Positions 27,343-35,891 of a stretch of 64,000 bases of DNA are shown piece by piece. The stretch's first letter is position 1, and the number at the start of each line of letters is the position of its first letter. The notes below the pieces were generated by a model. It did not search any database. It was not told where the DNA came from and was given only the letters and a program-made list of their open reading frames with translations. The DNA is from Longibaculum muris (GTDB lineage: Bacteria; Bacillota_I; Bacilli_A; Erysipelotrichales; Coprobacillaceae): contig NZ_SMCQ01000003.1 of NCBI RefSeq assembly GCF_004343035.1, positions 164,754 through 228,753 of the forward strand, given 5' to 3'. A program made the translations under genes and the position numbers.

Positions 27343-27999
27343 CTATTTTATAACTCTTACATGGGCATCATCAACTGAAATTACTGATGTAACAAGTCCC
27401 ACAAATAATGATGTTTCTACAATCCCAACAATATTATTAAGATCATTGTTTAATTTTTTGATATCTTTAACATGTTGAAATGAAGCATCCATAATAAAGT
27501 TTCCATGATCACTCATTGTAAATCCATCTTTTGCCTTTGATGAACGCATATGTACTTTTCCACCCAATTGTTCAATTTGTTTTTTCACAATTGACATACT
27601 TTCAGGAATGATTTCAAGTGTAACACTATGATGAAAAGGTAAGGTTTCATAGACTTTTGATTCATCTACAAGTAAAACATATTGCTTTGCCATAGCGGCA
27701 ATAATTTTTTCTTTTGTATGAATAGCGCCACCTGATTTTAAGGCATTTAGCTTTAAATCAACTTCATCGCACCCATCAAAAGCAATATCAATGTTATCAA
27801 CAGACCATGTTGGAAGTAATGGTAATTGGTATTGTAAACACAATTGAGCTGTTTGATAAGATGGAGTCACAACTTGAATATCTTTTTTTTCTTGAGAAAG
27901 ATATTCAACTAGATATGCGACTGTACTTCCACCACCCAAACCAATAATCATTCCATCCTGAATGTATTTTAAAGCTTCTAATGCACACTTTCTTTTCAT
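27343..27999 (-). CDS. rpiA: Ribose-5-phosphate isomerase A
   Basis: It interconverts ribose-5-phosphate and ribulose-5-phosphate. The 218 residues show the family motifs IGLGGGSTVAYLVE (phosphate binding), FDGCDEVD (catalytic aspartates) and LKSGGAIHTKEKI (catalytic lysine region). A TTG two codons upstream is in frame, but the ATG at 27999 has 8-base spacing from GGAGGAG and overlaps the fruA stop as TAATG, so it was chosen. Being inside a fructose-type PTS operon is unusual and ties the operon to the pentose phosphate pathway. Confidence 0.93.
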   Translation of the reverse strand: MKRKCALEALKYIQDGMIIGLGGGSTVAYLVEYLSQEKKDIQVVTPSYQTAQLCLQYQLPLLPTWSVDNIDIAFDGCDEVDLKLNALKSGGAIHTKEKIIAAMAKQYVLLVDESKVYETLPFHHSVTLEIIPESMSIVKKQIEQLGGKVHMRSSKAKDGFTMSDHGNFIMDASFQHVKDIKKLNNDLNNIVGIVETSLFVGLVTSVISVDDAHVRVIK

Positions 28000-29906
28000 T
28001 AACAATTCTCCTCCTTTAATGGTTTTTTAAGCATTGAAAGAACCATACACCCAACAATCATTCCAGCAATGATAGCTAAAGCATACATCAAAGGGTTGCC
28101 AATAGTTGGTAAAACAAAGATTCCACCATGAGGAGCACGTAAACTACAACCAAAGAACATTGATAAACCTCCAGCAACAGCTGAACCAGCTATACATGAA
28201 GGGATAACTCTTAATGGATCTTTTGCAGCAAATGGTATAGCTCCTTCAGAAATAAAAGCTAAGCCCATAACATAATTAACTAAACCAGAATTTTGTTCAT
28301 CTTTTGTCCATCTATTTTTAAACAAAGTCGTACTTAAAGCAATAGCCAAAGGCGGAATCATACCACCGGCCATGACAGCGGCCATAATTTCAAAGTTTCC
28401 TTCTGCAAGTTGTGAAGTTGCAAAAACATAAGAAGCTTTATTAATTGGACCACCCATATCTGTTGATTGCATTCCTGCCACAACAATACCTAATAAAACT
28501 TTACTTGTTCCACCCATACTATTGAGCATATTGCTTAAACCAGTATTTATAGCACCTACAAAAGGATTAATAAATGTTGTTAAAACAGAAACTATTAAAA
28601 TACCAAGAACTGGATAAATCAAAATAGGTTTAATTCCATCTAATGATTTTGGTAGATGTGAAAAGACTTTCTTTAATCCTAAAACCAGATAACCACCTAA
28701 AAATCCTGCTAATAAAGCTCCTAGGAATCCAGCATTCACATCTCCTCCAGCTGGATTAGCAAAAGTACATCCCATTTTCGCAACAATACCACCAATAAAT
28801 CCAACTGCCAAACCAGGACGATCAGCAATAGACATTGCTATATATCCAGCAAGTATTGGTAACATCAAACCAAAAGCTTGTTCTCCAATCGTTTTTAAAT
28901 AAGCAGCAAGTGGCGTATTCTTACCAAAATTAGCTGGATTAATTGAGTAATCATCAAATAAAAAAGCTAAAGCAATTAAGATTCCACCACCAATAACAAA
29001 TGGTAACATATGACTAACACCATTCATTAAATGTTTATAGATAGAATGTCCTACTCCTTCACTAGTTGAATTTTCTACCATTTCTTCTCCATCATGATGA
29101 TAAATAGGTACTTGATGATCAATGATTTTTTGAATCAATTCCTTTGGTTTTTGGATTCCCTGTGTTACACTTACTGACAAAACAGGTTTGCCATCAAAAC
29201 GTGACATCTCAACATTTTTATCAGCTGCAATTATAATCCCATCAGATGCATCAATTTCACTTTGAGTTAAGATATTCTGTGCTCCATCAGCTCCATTAGT
29301 TTCAGCTTTTAGTGGATATCCCATTTCTTCTCCAGCTTTTGTTAAATTTTCAGCAGCCATAAAAGTATGTGCAATACCGGTTGGACAAGCTGTGACTGCT
29401 AAAACTCGATAAAAATTATTCATTTTACCATTTTTTTCTTGAGCATCTTTTAATGCTTCTTGTTTATCAATAATATCAAGAAATTCCCTAGGGGTTTTGG
29501 CATCAATTAATTTTTGTCTGAAAGATTCATCCATTAATAGTGTTGATAATTTTGCTAATGCCTGTAAATGAATATTTCCACCATCAACTGGAGCAGCAAT
29601 CATAAAACACAAATAAACAGGTTGTCCATCTAAAGATTCATAATCTACACCATTTTTAATTGTCATAGCTGCTAGCCCAGGTTTTTTCACTGCTGCAACT
29701 TGCGCATGAGGAATCGCTATTCCCTCTCCAATACCAGTTGTACTTAGCGATTCTCTTTTTAGAATTCCTTCTTTATAATCTTTAACATTTGTAATTTTTC
29801 CACTAGCATCCATTAAATCAATCAATGTATCAATCGTTTCTAATTTTGATGATACACTTACATTTAAGGCAATTGATCTGATATCTAATAATTCTGTAAT
29901 TTTCAT
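27999..29906 (-). CDS. fruA: PTS fructose-type EIIABC permease
   Basis: A 635-residue fused permease. EIIA (about 1-150) has the phospho-histidine in GIAIPHAQVA; EIIB (about 165-265) has the cysteine in VTACPTGIAHTFMAAE; EIIC follows, with GMQSTDMGGPINKASY and EGAIPFAAKDPLRVIPS. This domain order is FruA-type. Two ATGs begin the frame; the second (29906) has 8-base spacing from GAGGAG, the first only 2-3, so the second was used. It is 13 bases after fruK. Presumed cargo is fructose, imported as fructose-1-phosphate. Confidence 0.92.
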   Translation of the reverse strand: MKITELLDIRSIALNVSVSSKLETIDTLIDLMDASGKITNVKDYKEGILKRESLSTTGIGEGIAIPHAQVAAVKKPGLAAMTIKNGVDYESLDGQPVYLCFMIAAPVDGGNIHLQALAKLSTLLMDESFRQKLIDAKTPREFLDIIDKQEALKDAQEKNGKMNNFYRVLAVTACPTGIAHTFMAAENLTKAGEEMGYPLKAETNGADGAQNILTQSEIDASDGIIIAADKNVEMSRFDGKPVLSVSVTQGIQKPKELIQKIIDHQVPIYHHDGEEMVENSTSEGVGHSIYKHLMNGVSHMLPFVIGGGILIALAFLFDDYSINPANFGKNTPLAAYLKTIGEQAFGLMLPILAGYIAMSIADRPGLAVGFIGGIVAKMGCTFANPAGGDVNAGFLGALLAGFLGGYLVLGLKKVFSHLPKSLDGIKPILIYPVLGILIVSVLTTFINPFVGAINTGLSNMLNSMGGTSKVLLGIVVAGMQSTDMGGPINKASYVFATSQLAEGNFEIMAAVMAGGMIPPLAIALSTTLFKNRWTKDEQNSGLVNYVMGLAFISEGAIPFAAKDPLRVIPSCIAGSAVAGGLSMFFGCSLRAPHGGIFVLPTIGNPLMYALAIIAGMIVGCMVLSMLKKPLKEENC

Positions 29907-29919
29907 TTTCATTTCTCCT

Positions 29920-30825
29920 CTACAATTGTTTTAATAATTCATAAATCTTAGCCTGTGTTGCTAATCCATTACTAAAAGCTGTTGCTCCTCCAGCAGCAGT
30001 TGCTAGTTTTAAAGTTTCATGATAATCCAAACGAGATAAATACCCTGCAATAAATCCAGCTACCATTGAATCACCTGCTCCAACAGAATTTTTAACCTCT
30101 CCTCGACAAACACCTTGAAGATGTTTTACACCATTTTCATCAATTAATAATGCCCCATCTTTAGCCATTGAAATCAAAACATTTCTTGCTCCCATATCTT
30201 GAAGCTTTCTTGCATATTTTTCGATATCTTCAATATTTTTTATCTCTGTATGAAATAATTCTGCTAATTCGTGATTATTTGGTTTGATTAGAAAAGGATG
30301 GTAAATAAGTGTGTCTAACAAGAGTTGTCCAGTTGCATCAACTATTGTTTTTATCTTTCGATTAGCTATAACTTCTAATAAGTCACAGTAAACATTTTGT
30401 GATAACGAAGAAGGGACACTCCCAGATAGAACCAAAATATCTTCATCATTCATATTTTTTATTTGCTGTAATAATTTTTCAAAATCATCCTTTTCGACAA
30501 TTGGTCCTAATCCATTGATTTCTGTTTCTTGTTGGCTATGTATTTTCATATTGATTCGTGTCATTCCTTGATTAACTTGAATCATTTGTGACATTAATTT
30601 CAGCTCCTCTTTAAGACCTCGTTGTAATTCCTGTCCAGTAAAACCTGCAGTAAATCCTAAACAAGTACTTTCGAAACCTAATTCTTTTAAGACACAGGCA
30701 ACATTAATGCCTTTTCCCCCAAAAAATATATGTTCATTTTCAACCCGATTGACATCACCAATATTGAAATGAGGTAAATCAACAACATAGTCTAAAGCCG
30801 GATTCATTGTAACTGTGTATATCAT
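29920..30825 (-). CDS. fruK: 1-phosphofructokinase
   Basis: It phosphorylates fructose-1-phosphate to the 1,6-bisphosphate. The 301-residue PfkB-fold protein starts MIYTVTMNPALDYVVDL, the family N-terminus, contains GGKGINVACVLKELG and ends with VGAGDSMVAGFIAG, where the aspartate is the catalytic base. The frame runs 7 codons further up, but the ATG at 30825 follows AAAAGGAGA at proper spacing. First gene of the operon; its promoter carries an operator for the adjacent RpiR regulator. Confidence 0.93.
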   Translation of the reverse strand: MIYTVTMNPALDYVVDLPHFNIGDVNRVENEHIFFGGKGINVACVLKELGFESTCLGFTAGFTGQELQRGLKEELKLMSQMIQVNQGMTRINMKIHSQQETEINGLGPIVEKDDFEKLLQQIKNMNDEDILVLSGSVPSSLSQNVYCDLLEVIANRKIKTIVDATGQLLLDTLIYHPFLIKPNNHELAELFHTEIKNIEDIEKYARKLQDMGARNVLISMAKDGALLIDENGVKHLQGVCRGEVKNSVGAGDSMVAGFIAGYLSRLDYHETLKLATAAGGATAFSNGLATQAKIYELLKQL

Positions 30826-30845
30826 TTTCTCACATCTCCTTTTCA

Positions 30846-30860
30846 TGAAAATTTATTTCA
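30846..30860 (-). promoter_or_regulatory. Candidate RpiR operator at the fruK promoter
   Basis: TGAAAATTTATTTCA (plus-strand reading) is an inverted repeat TGAAA-N5-TTTCA placed at about +1 to +15 of the predicted fruK transcript. A near copy occupies the same position in the regulator's own promoter (31846-31860), and a partial copy (TGAAATTTATTTTC, 30908-30921) lies just upstream of the -35 box. Confidence 0.65.
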
Positions 30861-30867
30861 CAAAAGA

Positions 30868-30896
30868 ATCATACCATGATGTTATAATTTCGTCAA
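30868..30896 (-). promoter_or_regulatory. Sigma-A promoter of the fruK operon
   Basis: TTGACG (30891-30896), 17-base spacer, TATGAT (30868-30873). The predicted start, near 30861, abuts the operator. Confidence 0.82.
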
Positions 30897-30933
30897 TACT
30901 TTTTATATGAAATTTATTTTCTTTTATAAATAT

Positions 30934-30958
30934 AAAAAAACCAGGAATACCCTGGTTA
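30934..30958 (-). terminator. Terminator of the rpiR gene
   Basis: AACCAGG / CCTGGTT stem with a GTATT loop followed by TTTTTTT, starting on the rpiR stop codon. It separates the regulator from the fruK operon. Confidence 0.9.
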
Positions 30959-31804
30959 AAACTTATCTCCAGCAATTGCATTTTCATGTCTTGCAATAGA
31001 TTTATAAGCATCCTCTTTCATTGATGTTAAAAATAAGTATAGTATTTCAATGACAGTCGTTGCTGAGACTCTTGAAAAACAATAACCATCAAGAAATAAT
31101 TTTTCACGTGTAGCTGTCGTAATATGATAATCACTAGCTTTAGCTATTGTTGATTGATCATTATTCGTAATTGAAATAGAAATTGCTCCAACTTCTTTCG
31201 CTGCTTCCATAGCTGTTATCACACCTCGTGATTCACCTGAATTAGAGATTGCAATCACAACATCATTTTTCTTCATATTATAAATATAACCTATTTGATT
31301 TTCCCAAATCGTTGAAGATACAGCCGGGATTCCAATTTGATTGAATTTAAACGTTCCATCAATAGCAACCGGTATAGTGTTTCCTACTGCTACAAATTGA
31401 ACAGCATGCGCATGATAAATAACATTTAAAATTTCTGAGAGTTGGGTATTATCCATCATAGAAACTGTTTGCTTTAATTCTTCAATCTTATTAGCCAAAA
31501 TATTTTGCAAAGATTGACTTATATCATCAGCAGAAATATGATTAGAAACTTTGACTTCACTCGTATCTAAATCAACCATTTCTTTTGCCAAAGAAATTTT
31601 TAAATGATGAAAACCTTTTACTCCAATTTTTTTACAAAAACGTGACACTGATGCTTCACTTGCTCCACTTGCTAAAGCTAATTCACCAACAGTCATATCC
31701 ACAACATCTTGATAATGATTTAAAATATATTTTGCAATCTTCTTTTCAGAATCAAAGAAACTGTCAAAGGATGAGCAAATCGTATCCATTACTGTTTTTT
31801 CCAT
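30956..31804 (-). CDS. RpiR family transcriptional regulator
   Basis: The 282 residues comprise an N-terminal HTH_6 domain (about 1-77; MTVGELALASGASEASVSRFCKKIG) and a C-terminal SIS sugar-phosphate-binding domain (about 120-255; VAVGNTIPVAIDGTFKF, VVIAISNSGES). RpiR proteins sense phosphosugars. The ATG follows TAGGAGG. It lies directly upstream of, and in the same direction as, the fruK operon but behind its own terminator. Matching inverted repeats in both promoters indicate that it controls itself and the operon, probably as a repressor since the sites overlap the transcription starts. Confidence 0.92.
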   Translation of the reverse strand: MEKTVMDTICSSFDSFFDSEKKIAKYILNHYQDVVDMTVGELALASGASEASVSRFCKKIGVKGFHHLKISLAKEMVDLDTSEVKVSNHISADDISQSLQNILANKIEELKQTVSMMDNTQLSEILNVIYHAHAVQFVAVGNTIPVAIDGTFKFNQIGIPAVSSTIWENQIGYIYNMKKNDVVIAISNSGESRGVITAMEAAKEVGAISISITNNDQSTIAKASDYHITTATREKLFLDGYCFSRVSATTVIEILYLFLTSMKEDAYKSIARHENAIAGDKF

Positions 31805-31845
31805 AATACCTCCTATAAATATAAATTTTATAATATTTTATTCCA

Positions 31846-31860
31846 TGAATATTTATTTCA
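31846..31860 (-). promoter_or_regulatory. Candidate RpiR operator at the rpiR promoter
   Basis: TGAATATTTATTTCA, nearly identical to the site at 30846-30860 and in the same relation to the -10 box. Suggests autoregulation. Confidence 0.62.
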
Positions 31861-31865
31861 CAATA

Positions 31866-31894
31866 ATCATAAAGCATATTATAAAAAATCTCAA
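31866..31894 (-). promoter_or_regulatory. Sigma-A promoter of rpiR
   Basis: TTGAGA (31889-31894), 17-base spacer, TATGAT (31866-31871). Same -10 box as the fruK promoter. Confidence 0.75.
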
Positions 31895-31903
31895 GATATT
31901 CTT

Positions 31904-33295
31904 TTAGTTTTGAACATTATGATGAAACGTTGGAGACTTATCATCAATAACTTCAAATTGATATCCCTTTTTTATAAGATAATCTATAATATAAGGCAAT
32001 GCCTTTACAGTATTCTCTTGATTTGCACTATCATGCATTAAAAACATAATATCTTCTCTATCTCCAATTTCTTCTATTGCCTTTTTCTTTAATCCACTTA
32101 TTGTTTTAATCCCTTCACCATCACCATTGATTGATGTCCAATCATAATATTGATAACCTAAATCAATGACTTTTCTCGTTAATCTTTTCATAATACCCAC
32201 ATTATATTTCTTCGAAACTAAATTACTTGATCCACCTGGAAATCGTATAAATTTTGTATTCACTCCCGTTTGTTCATAAACCACATCTTTAATTTTATTT
32301 AAATCACTCAAATAATTTTTTAGTGAACCATAAATATATTCATAATCATGGCTATACGTATGAAGTCCAATGGCATGTCCTTTTTGATAGGCTTCTTTGA
32401 TATAATGTGCATCTTTAGGAGAAGTTCCAGTGACAAAGAAAGTCGCTTTGATATGATATTTATCTAGAATTTTTAATATTTTGGGTGTATTGACTGAAGG
32501 ACCATCATCAAATGTTAAATAACAAGTTTTTTGTCCATCGTTTCTTGCTTCTCGATTAGCATATTGGCTTAAAACTTCAATATCTCTGGCATAGGTTTCT
32601 TTATTTCCACTTTTATCTTCTACATGATAATAAACTTCATATTCCCCTACTTTACGGATATTTAAATGAGAATCATCTATTGTAAGCTTTGGTGATGTGT
32701 CATGGTCATCTTTAACCTTAATTCCTTTTTTTAAGTCTATTTCATCTCCAATTAACATTGTTATGGGGGTTAATCCACTGATAGTTGGAGCTTCATGATC
32801 TTTATCTTCAACTAAAACATAAGCATTTTTTTCCGTTTTATTTTCATAAGCATCTTCTACAACAACACAAACTTTATATGTTTTGACTTCATTAAATAAA
32901 TAATCTTCTTTAAAGTAAACAATTGTTTTCGAATCATCTTGGATATTTTTCACTAAGCTTTTGGGATTGACTTTATCATTTCTTAGTATTTTTGCATTGA
33001 TGACTTCAAATTGGGGTGCTAACATATCATCAATAAAGACTTTGAGTGTGAATGTTTTCTTTTTATAATGATAATGAATTTGATATTCTCCTAGTTTATT
33101 ATTATTAACTTGATTATCTATTTTTAATTCTTCTATATCCATATGTGAGACTTCTTCAATATAATCATATGGTTCAACCTTAGCATGTAAAGAAAGATGT
33201 ATCTCATCTTGAATAAAATGAATATGTGGCTGTTGTGAAAAATAAAATATTCCACCAATCAAAATTATCACTAGTAAAAAAAAGACTTTCTTCAT
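31904..33295 (-). CDS. Membrane-anchored polysaccharide deacetylase (NodB domain)
   Basis: A 463-residue surface enzyme: N-terminal signal anchor (VFFLLVIILIGGIFYF, about 3-19), a middle region with two Ig-like repeats (about 40-255; AVYVEDK-type endings such as YYHVEDKSGNKETYARDIEVL), and a C-terminal NodB domain (about 265-460). NodB motifs are TFDDGPS, the metal histidines in HTYSHDY, and RFPGGSSN. Probably deacetylates peptidoglycan N-acetylglucosamine, as PgdA-type enzymes do. The upstream in-frame codon is TTG; the ATG at 33295 was preferred. It follows murE after 44 bases, consistent with a wall role. Confidence 0.9.
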   Translation of the reverse strand: MKKVFFLLVIILIGGIFYFSQQPHIHFIQDEIHLSLHAKVEPYDYIEEVSHMDIEELKIDNQVNNNKLGEYQIHYHYKKKTFTLKVFIDDMLAPQFEVINAKILRNDKVNPKSLVKNIQDDSKTIVYFKEDYLFNEVKTYKVCVVVEDAYENKTEKNAYVLVEDKDHEAPTISGLTPITMLIGDEIDLKKGIKVKDDHDTSPKLTIDDSHLNIRKVGEYEVYYHVEDKSGNKETYARDIEVLSQYANREARNDGQKTCYLTFDDGPSVNTPKILKILDKYHIKATFFVTGTSPKDAHYIKEAYQKGHAIGLHTYSHDYEYIYGSLKNYLSDLNKIKDVVYEQTGVNTKFIRFPGGSSNLVSKKYNVGIMKRLTRKVIDLGYQYYDWTSINGDGEGIKTISGLKKKAIEEIGDREDIMFLMHDSANQENTVKALPYIIDYLIKKGYQFEVIDDKSPTFHHNVQN

Positions 33296-33339
33296 ATGTA
33301 TCACCAAGATACTATATGATTGAAAAGTCTTTTTCAGTC

Positions 33340-34794
33340 CTATTTTTGAAAATATTCTTCAATAATTTCTTTTTCACTAAATGGTGTTTTCACTTCATCA
33401 TAAATAATATAATCTTCATGCCCTTTTCCTAAACATAAGATAATATCATCCTTTTTCGCATGAGCCAAAGCATAATGAATCGCTTCTTTACGATCTTCAA
33501 TAATGATATATTCACCACCAACACGATTAATCCCTGTAACGATATCTTCACAGATTTGTCTTGTACTTTCACCACGTGGATTATCCGCTGTCACAATTGA
33601 ATACGCATGATGTCTAGCAACCACTTCACCAACATCATAGCGACGCTTTTTATCACGTTTTCCACCAGCCCCATAAACACAATAAATACGATGAGGATGG
33701 TATTCTTCCATTGTTTCTAAAATACTCTCAAATGAGAAGGCATTATGAGCATAGTCAATAATTACTGTATAATCTTGCTGAACAGGAACAATTTCAACAC
33801 GTCCTCTTACTCGTACTTTTGTTAATGCCTCTTGGATATATTTTGTTTCGATTTTCAAAAGATGACAAATCATAATCGCAACTAATGAATTATAAACACT
33901 AAAACGTCCTGGGATATCAGTTTGAAATGCTGCATTTATTTCACCAGTTGTTTGGAAAGATACTCCTAAAGTTCCTTGTCCTTGATATAATTGAATATCA
34001 GTAGCTTTTAAATCACTGGCTTGATGAATTGAATATGTTTTGATTTGACATGCAGCTTGATCAATCATATCTTGATAATGTTCATCATCTTTATTAAAGA
34101 TACCGACTTTACACATTTGAAATAACATCTTCTTACATGCCATATAATGTTCAAAAGAAGAATGTTCATTTTTTCCAATATGATCAGGTGATAAATTGGT
34201 AAACACACCATAATCAAAATCAATTCCCGCTACACGATTTAACATCAATCCTTGTGAAGAAACTTCCATAACACAATATTCACAACCACTTTCTACCATT
34301 TCATTCATTAAACGTTGTAATTCAAATGATTCAGGTGTTGTATTTTTTGTTTTTTGAAATTTTCCATTCACAATTGAACCAATTGTTCCTATAATTCCTA
34401 CTTTTTTACCAGCATTTTGTAAAATAGATTCAACCATATAAGAAGTTGTTGTTTTTCCTTTAGTTCCAGTTAAACCGATCACTGTCATTTTACGACTAGG
34501 ATGATCAAAGAAGGCACATGATAAAAAAGCTAAAGCCTTTCTAGCATTTTCAACTTGTAAATAAGTAATTCCTGCTTGATAAGGAACTTCTCTTTCTACA
34601 ACAATAACTTTTGCTCCTTTATTAATAACTTGATCAATAAAATCATGTCCATCAACATTTGCTCCAGGGATACAGACAAACAAACTGTTATCCACAACTA
34701 AACGTGAATCATAGTCTATTTGACTGACTTCTTGTGATAAATCTCCTTGAATGAATTGATAATCTATTTCTTCTAATAATTTTTCTAATTTCAT
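33340..34794 (-). CDS. murE: UDP-MurNAc-tripeptide synthetase, meso-DAP type
   Basis: It adds the third amino acid to UDP-MurNAc-L-Ala-D-Glu in peptidoglycan synthesis. The 484 residues have the ATP loop GLTGTKGKTTTSYM (about 110-120), TTPESFELQRLM, and the carbamylated lysine region HMACKKMLF-like. The substrate motif is DNPR (in VTADNPRGES), which in MurE enzymes selects meso-diaminopimelate rather than lysine. The ATG at 34794 follows GGTGAG; the frame up to 34812 lacks a ribosome site. A TATAAT -10 box lies about 20 bases upstream, within the tail of the preceding terminator. Confidence 0.93.
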   Translation of the reverse strand: MKLEKLLEEIDYQFIQGDLSQEVSQIDYDSRLVVDNSLFVCIPGANVDGHDFIDQVINKGAKVIVVEREVPYQAGITYLQVENARKALAFLSCAFFDHPSRKMTVIGLTGTKGKTTTSYMVESILQNAGKKVGIIGTIGSIVNGKFQKTKNTTPESFELQRLMNEMVESGCEYCVMEVSSQGLMLNRVAGIDFDYGVFTNLSPDHIGKNEHSSFEHYMACKKMLFQMCKVGIFNKDDEHYQDMIDQAACQIKTYSIHQASDLKATDIQLYQGQGTLGVSFQTTGEINAAFQTDIPGRFSVYNSLVAIMICHLLKIETKYIQEALTKVRVRGRVEIVPVQQDYTVIIDYAHNAFSFESILETMEEYHPHRIYCVYGAGGKRDKKRRYDVGEVVARHHAYSIVTADNPRGESTRQICEDIVTGINRVGGEYIIIEDRKEAIHYALAHAKKDDIILCLGKGHEDYIIYDEVKTPFSEKEIIEEYFQK

Positions 34795-34838
34795 TTTTCT
34801 CACCATTTCCATTATAGCTTCTTTTCATCTTGAATAAA

Positions 34839-34862
34839 AGAAAAAATCATCCAAAGATGATT
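34839..34862 (-). terminator. Terminator after the EIIC-like permease gene
   Basis: AATCATC / GATGATT stem, TTTG loop, then TTTTTTCTTTT on the minus strand, overlapping the stop codon. Confidence 0.82.
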
Positions 34863-35877
34863 ATAATCTTGTTAATTTCAAATCTCCGCTTTTAATATAA
34901 TTCAGTTTTCTAAAAGCGCGATACATCCCAAAACAAATAATTATTGGTAAAAGAACATCAACAAGAATCAATGGTAACCAAAATGATGTTCCCATTACTT
35001 GGATACATTCTAATAAACCAACCAATCCAGCAGTTCCCATACCTGAACCAACGGCTGTACACTTGATTCCTAATATTGCCGAAGAAATAACCCCAGTGAT
35101 TAAACTTGCAACAATTGGTGGTAACCATATAAGTGGACGTTTAACAATGTTTTTAAACTGTAACATACTTGTTCCTATGCCAATCGCAATTACATCTCCA
35201 ATACTATTATCGTCCATCGACATAATTGCTAAACCAACCATTTGAGCACAGCATCCTGCTAGTGCAGCTCCAGCAGCCAAACCGTTGAGTCCAAGCATAA
35301 TCCCAATCGCAGCCGAAGAAATAGGTGCTGTTAAAGCCATTCCCATTAAAACAGCAACAACCATTCCCATAAAGATCGGTTGCATTTCTACTCCTTGATT
35401 AATTAAGTCACCAATCCAAATAATCAATTGACTAATGTATGGTCCTATAAAACGTGTTATAATCCCTGCACATAAAATAGATGTAAAAGGAACTAATAAA
35501 ATATCTAGTGGTGTCTTATCTTGAACAAGTTTCGTCGCTTCAACTGCCACAATTACAGCTAAATAAGCAGAAATAGGGTTTCCTACTGCAACACTCACAT
35601 TACCTTGATGAATAGAAAATGTTCCTGCGCCAATAGCTCCAGCAATAACCGCTGAAATCATATTTAAGCCCTTCGCCTCAATAACAATCCCTATTCCAAC
35701 TCCAATGGCCGGTCCCATTAAATAACTTGCTAAACTTCCCCAAGTCACAAAATCTTGAATATGTAAAGCAATTCCAACCTGTTTTAAAATTGTTCCAATA
35801 ATTAAACTTGCAAAAAAACCATATGCCATTCCATTTAAAGTTTTAACAATATAATTTTCTTTTGATGCTTTTGCCAT
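34861..35877 (-). CDS. PTS EIIC-like membrane permease (PF13303-type)
   Basis: A 338-residue membrane protein with about ten hydrophobic segments and the glycine-rich motifs typical of the PTS_EIIC_2 group (GPAIGVGIGIVIEAKGL; GMALTAPISSAAIGIMLGL; CCAQMVGLAIMS). These EIIC-like proteins stand alone without EIIA or EIIB; their cargo is not known, and a regulatory rather than transport role has not been excluded. The ATG at 35877 follows AGGAGG; the longer frame overlaps the MATE gene. Third gene of a CmpB-like/MATE/EIIC operon. Confidence 0.82.
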   Translation of the reverse strand: MAKASKENYIVKTLNGMAYGFFASLIIGTILKQVGIALHIQDFVTWGSLASYLMGPAIGVGIGIVIEAKGLNMISAVIAGAIGAGTFSIHQGNVSVAVGNPISAYLAVIVAVEATKLVQDKTPLDILLVPFTSILCAGIITRFIGPYISQLIIWIGDLINQGVEMQPIFMGMVVAVLMGMALTAPISSAAIGIMLGLNGLAAGAALAGCCAQMVGLAIMSMDDNSIGDVIAIGIGTSMLQFKNIVKRPLIWLPPIVASLITGVISSAILGIKCTAVGSGMGTAGLVGLLECIQVMGTSFWLPLILVDVLLPIIICFGMYRAFRKLNYIKSGDLKLTRL

Positions 35878-35891
35878 TATTTTTCCTCCTA

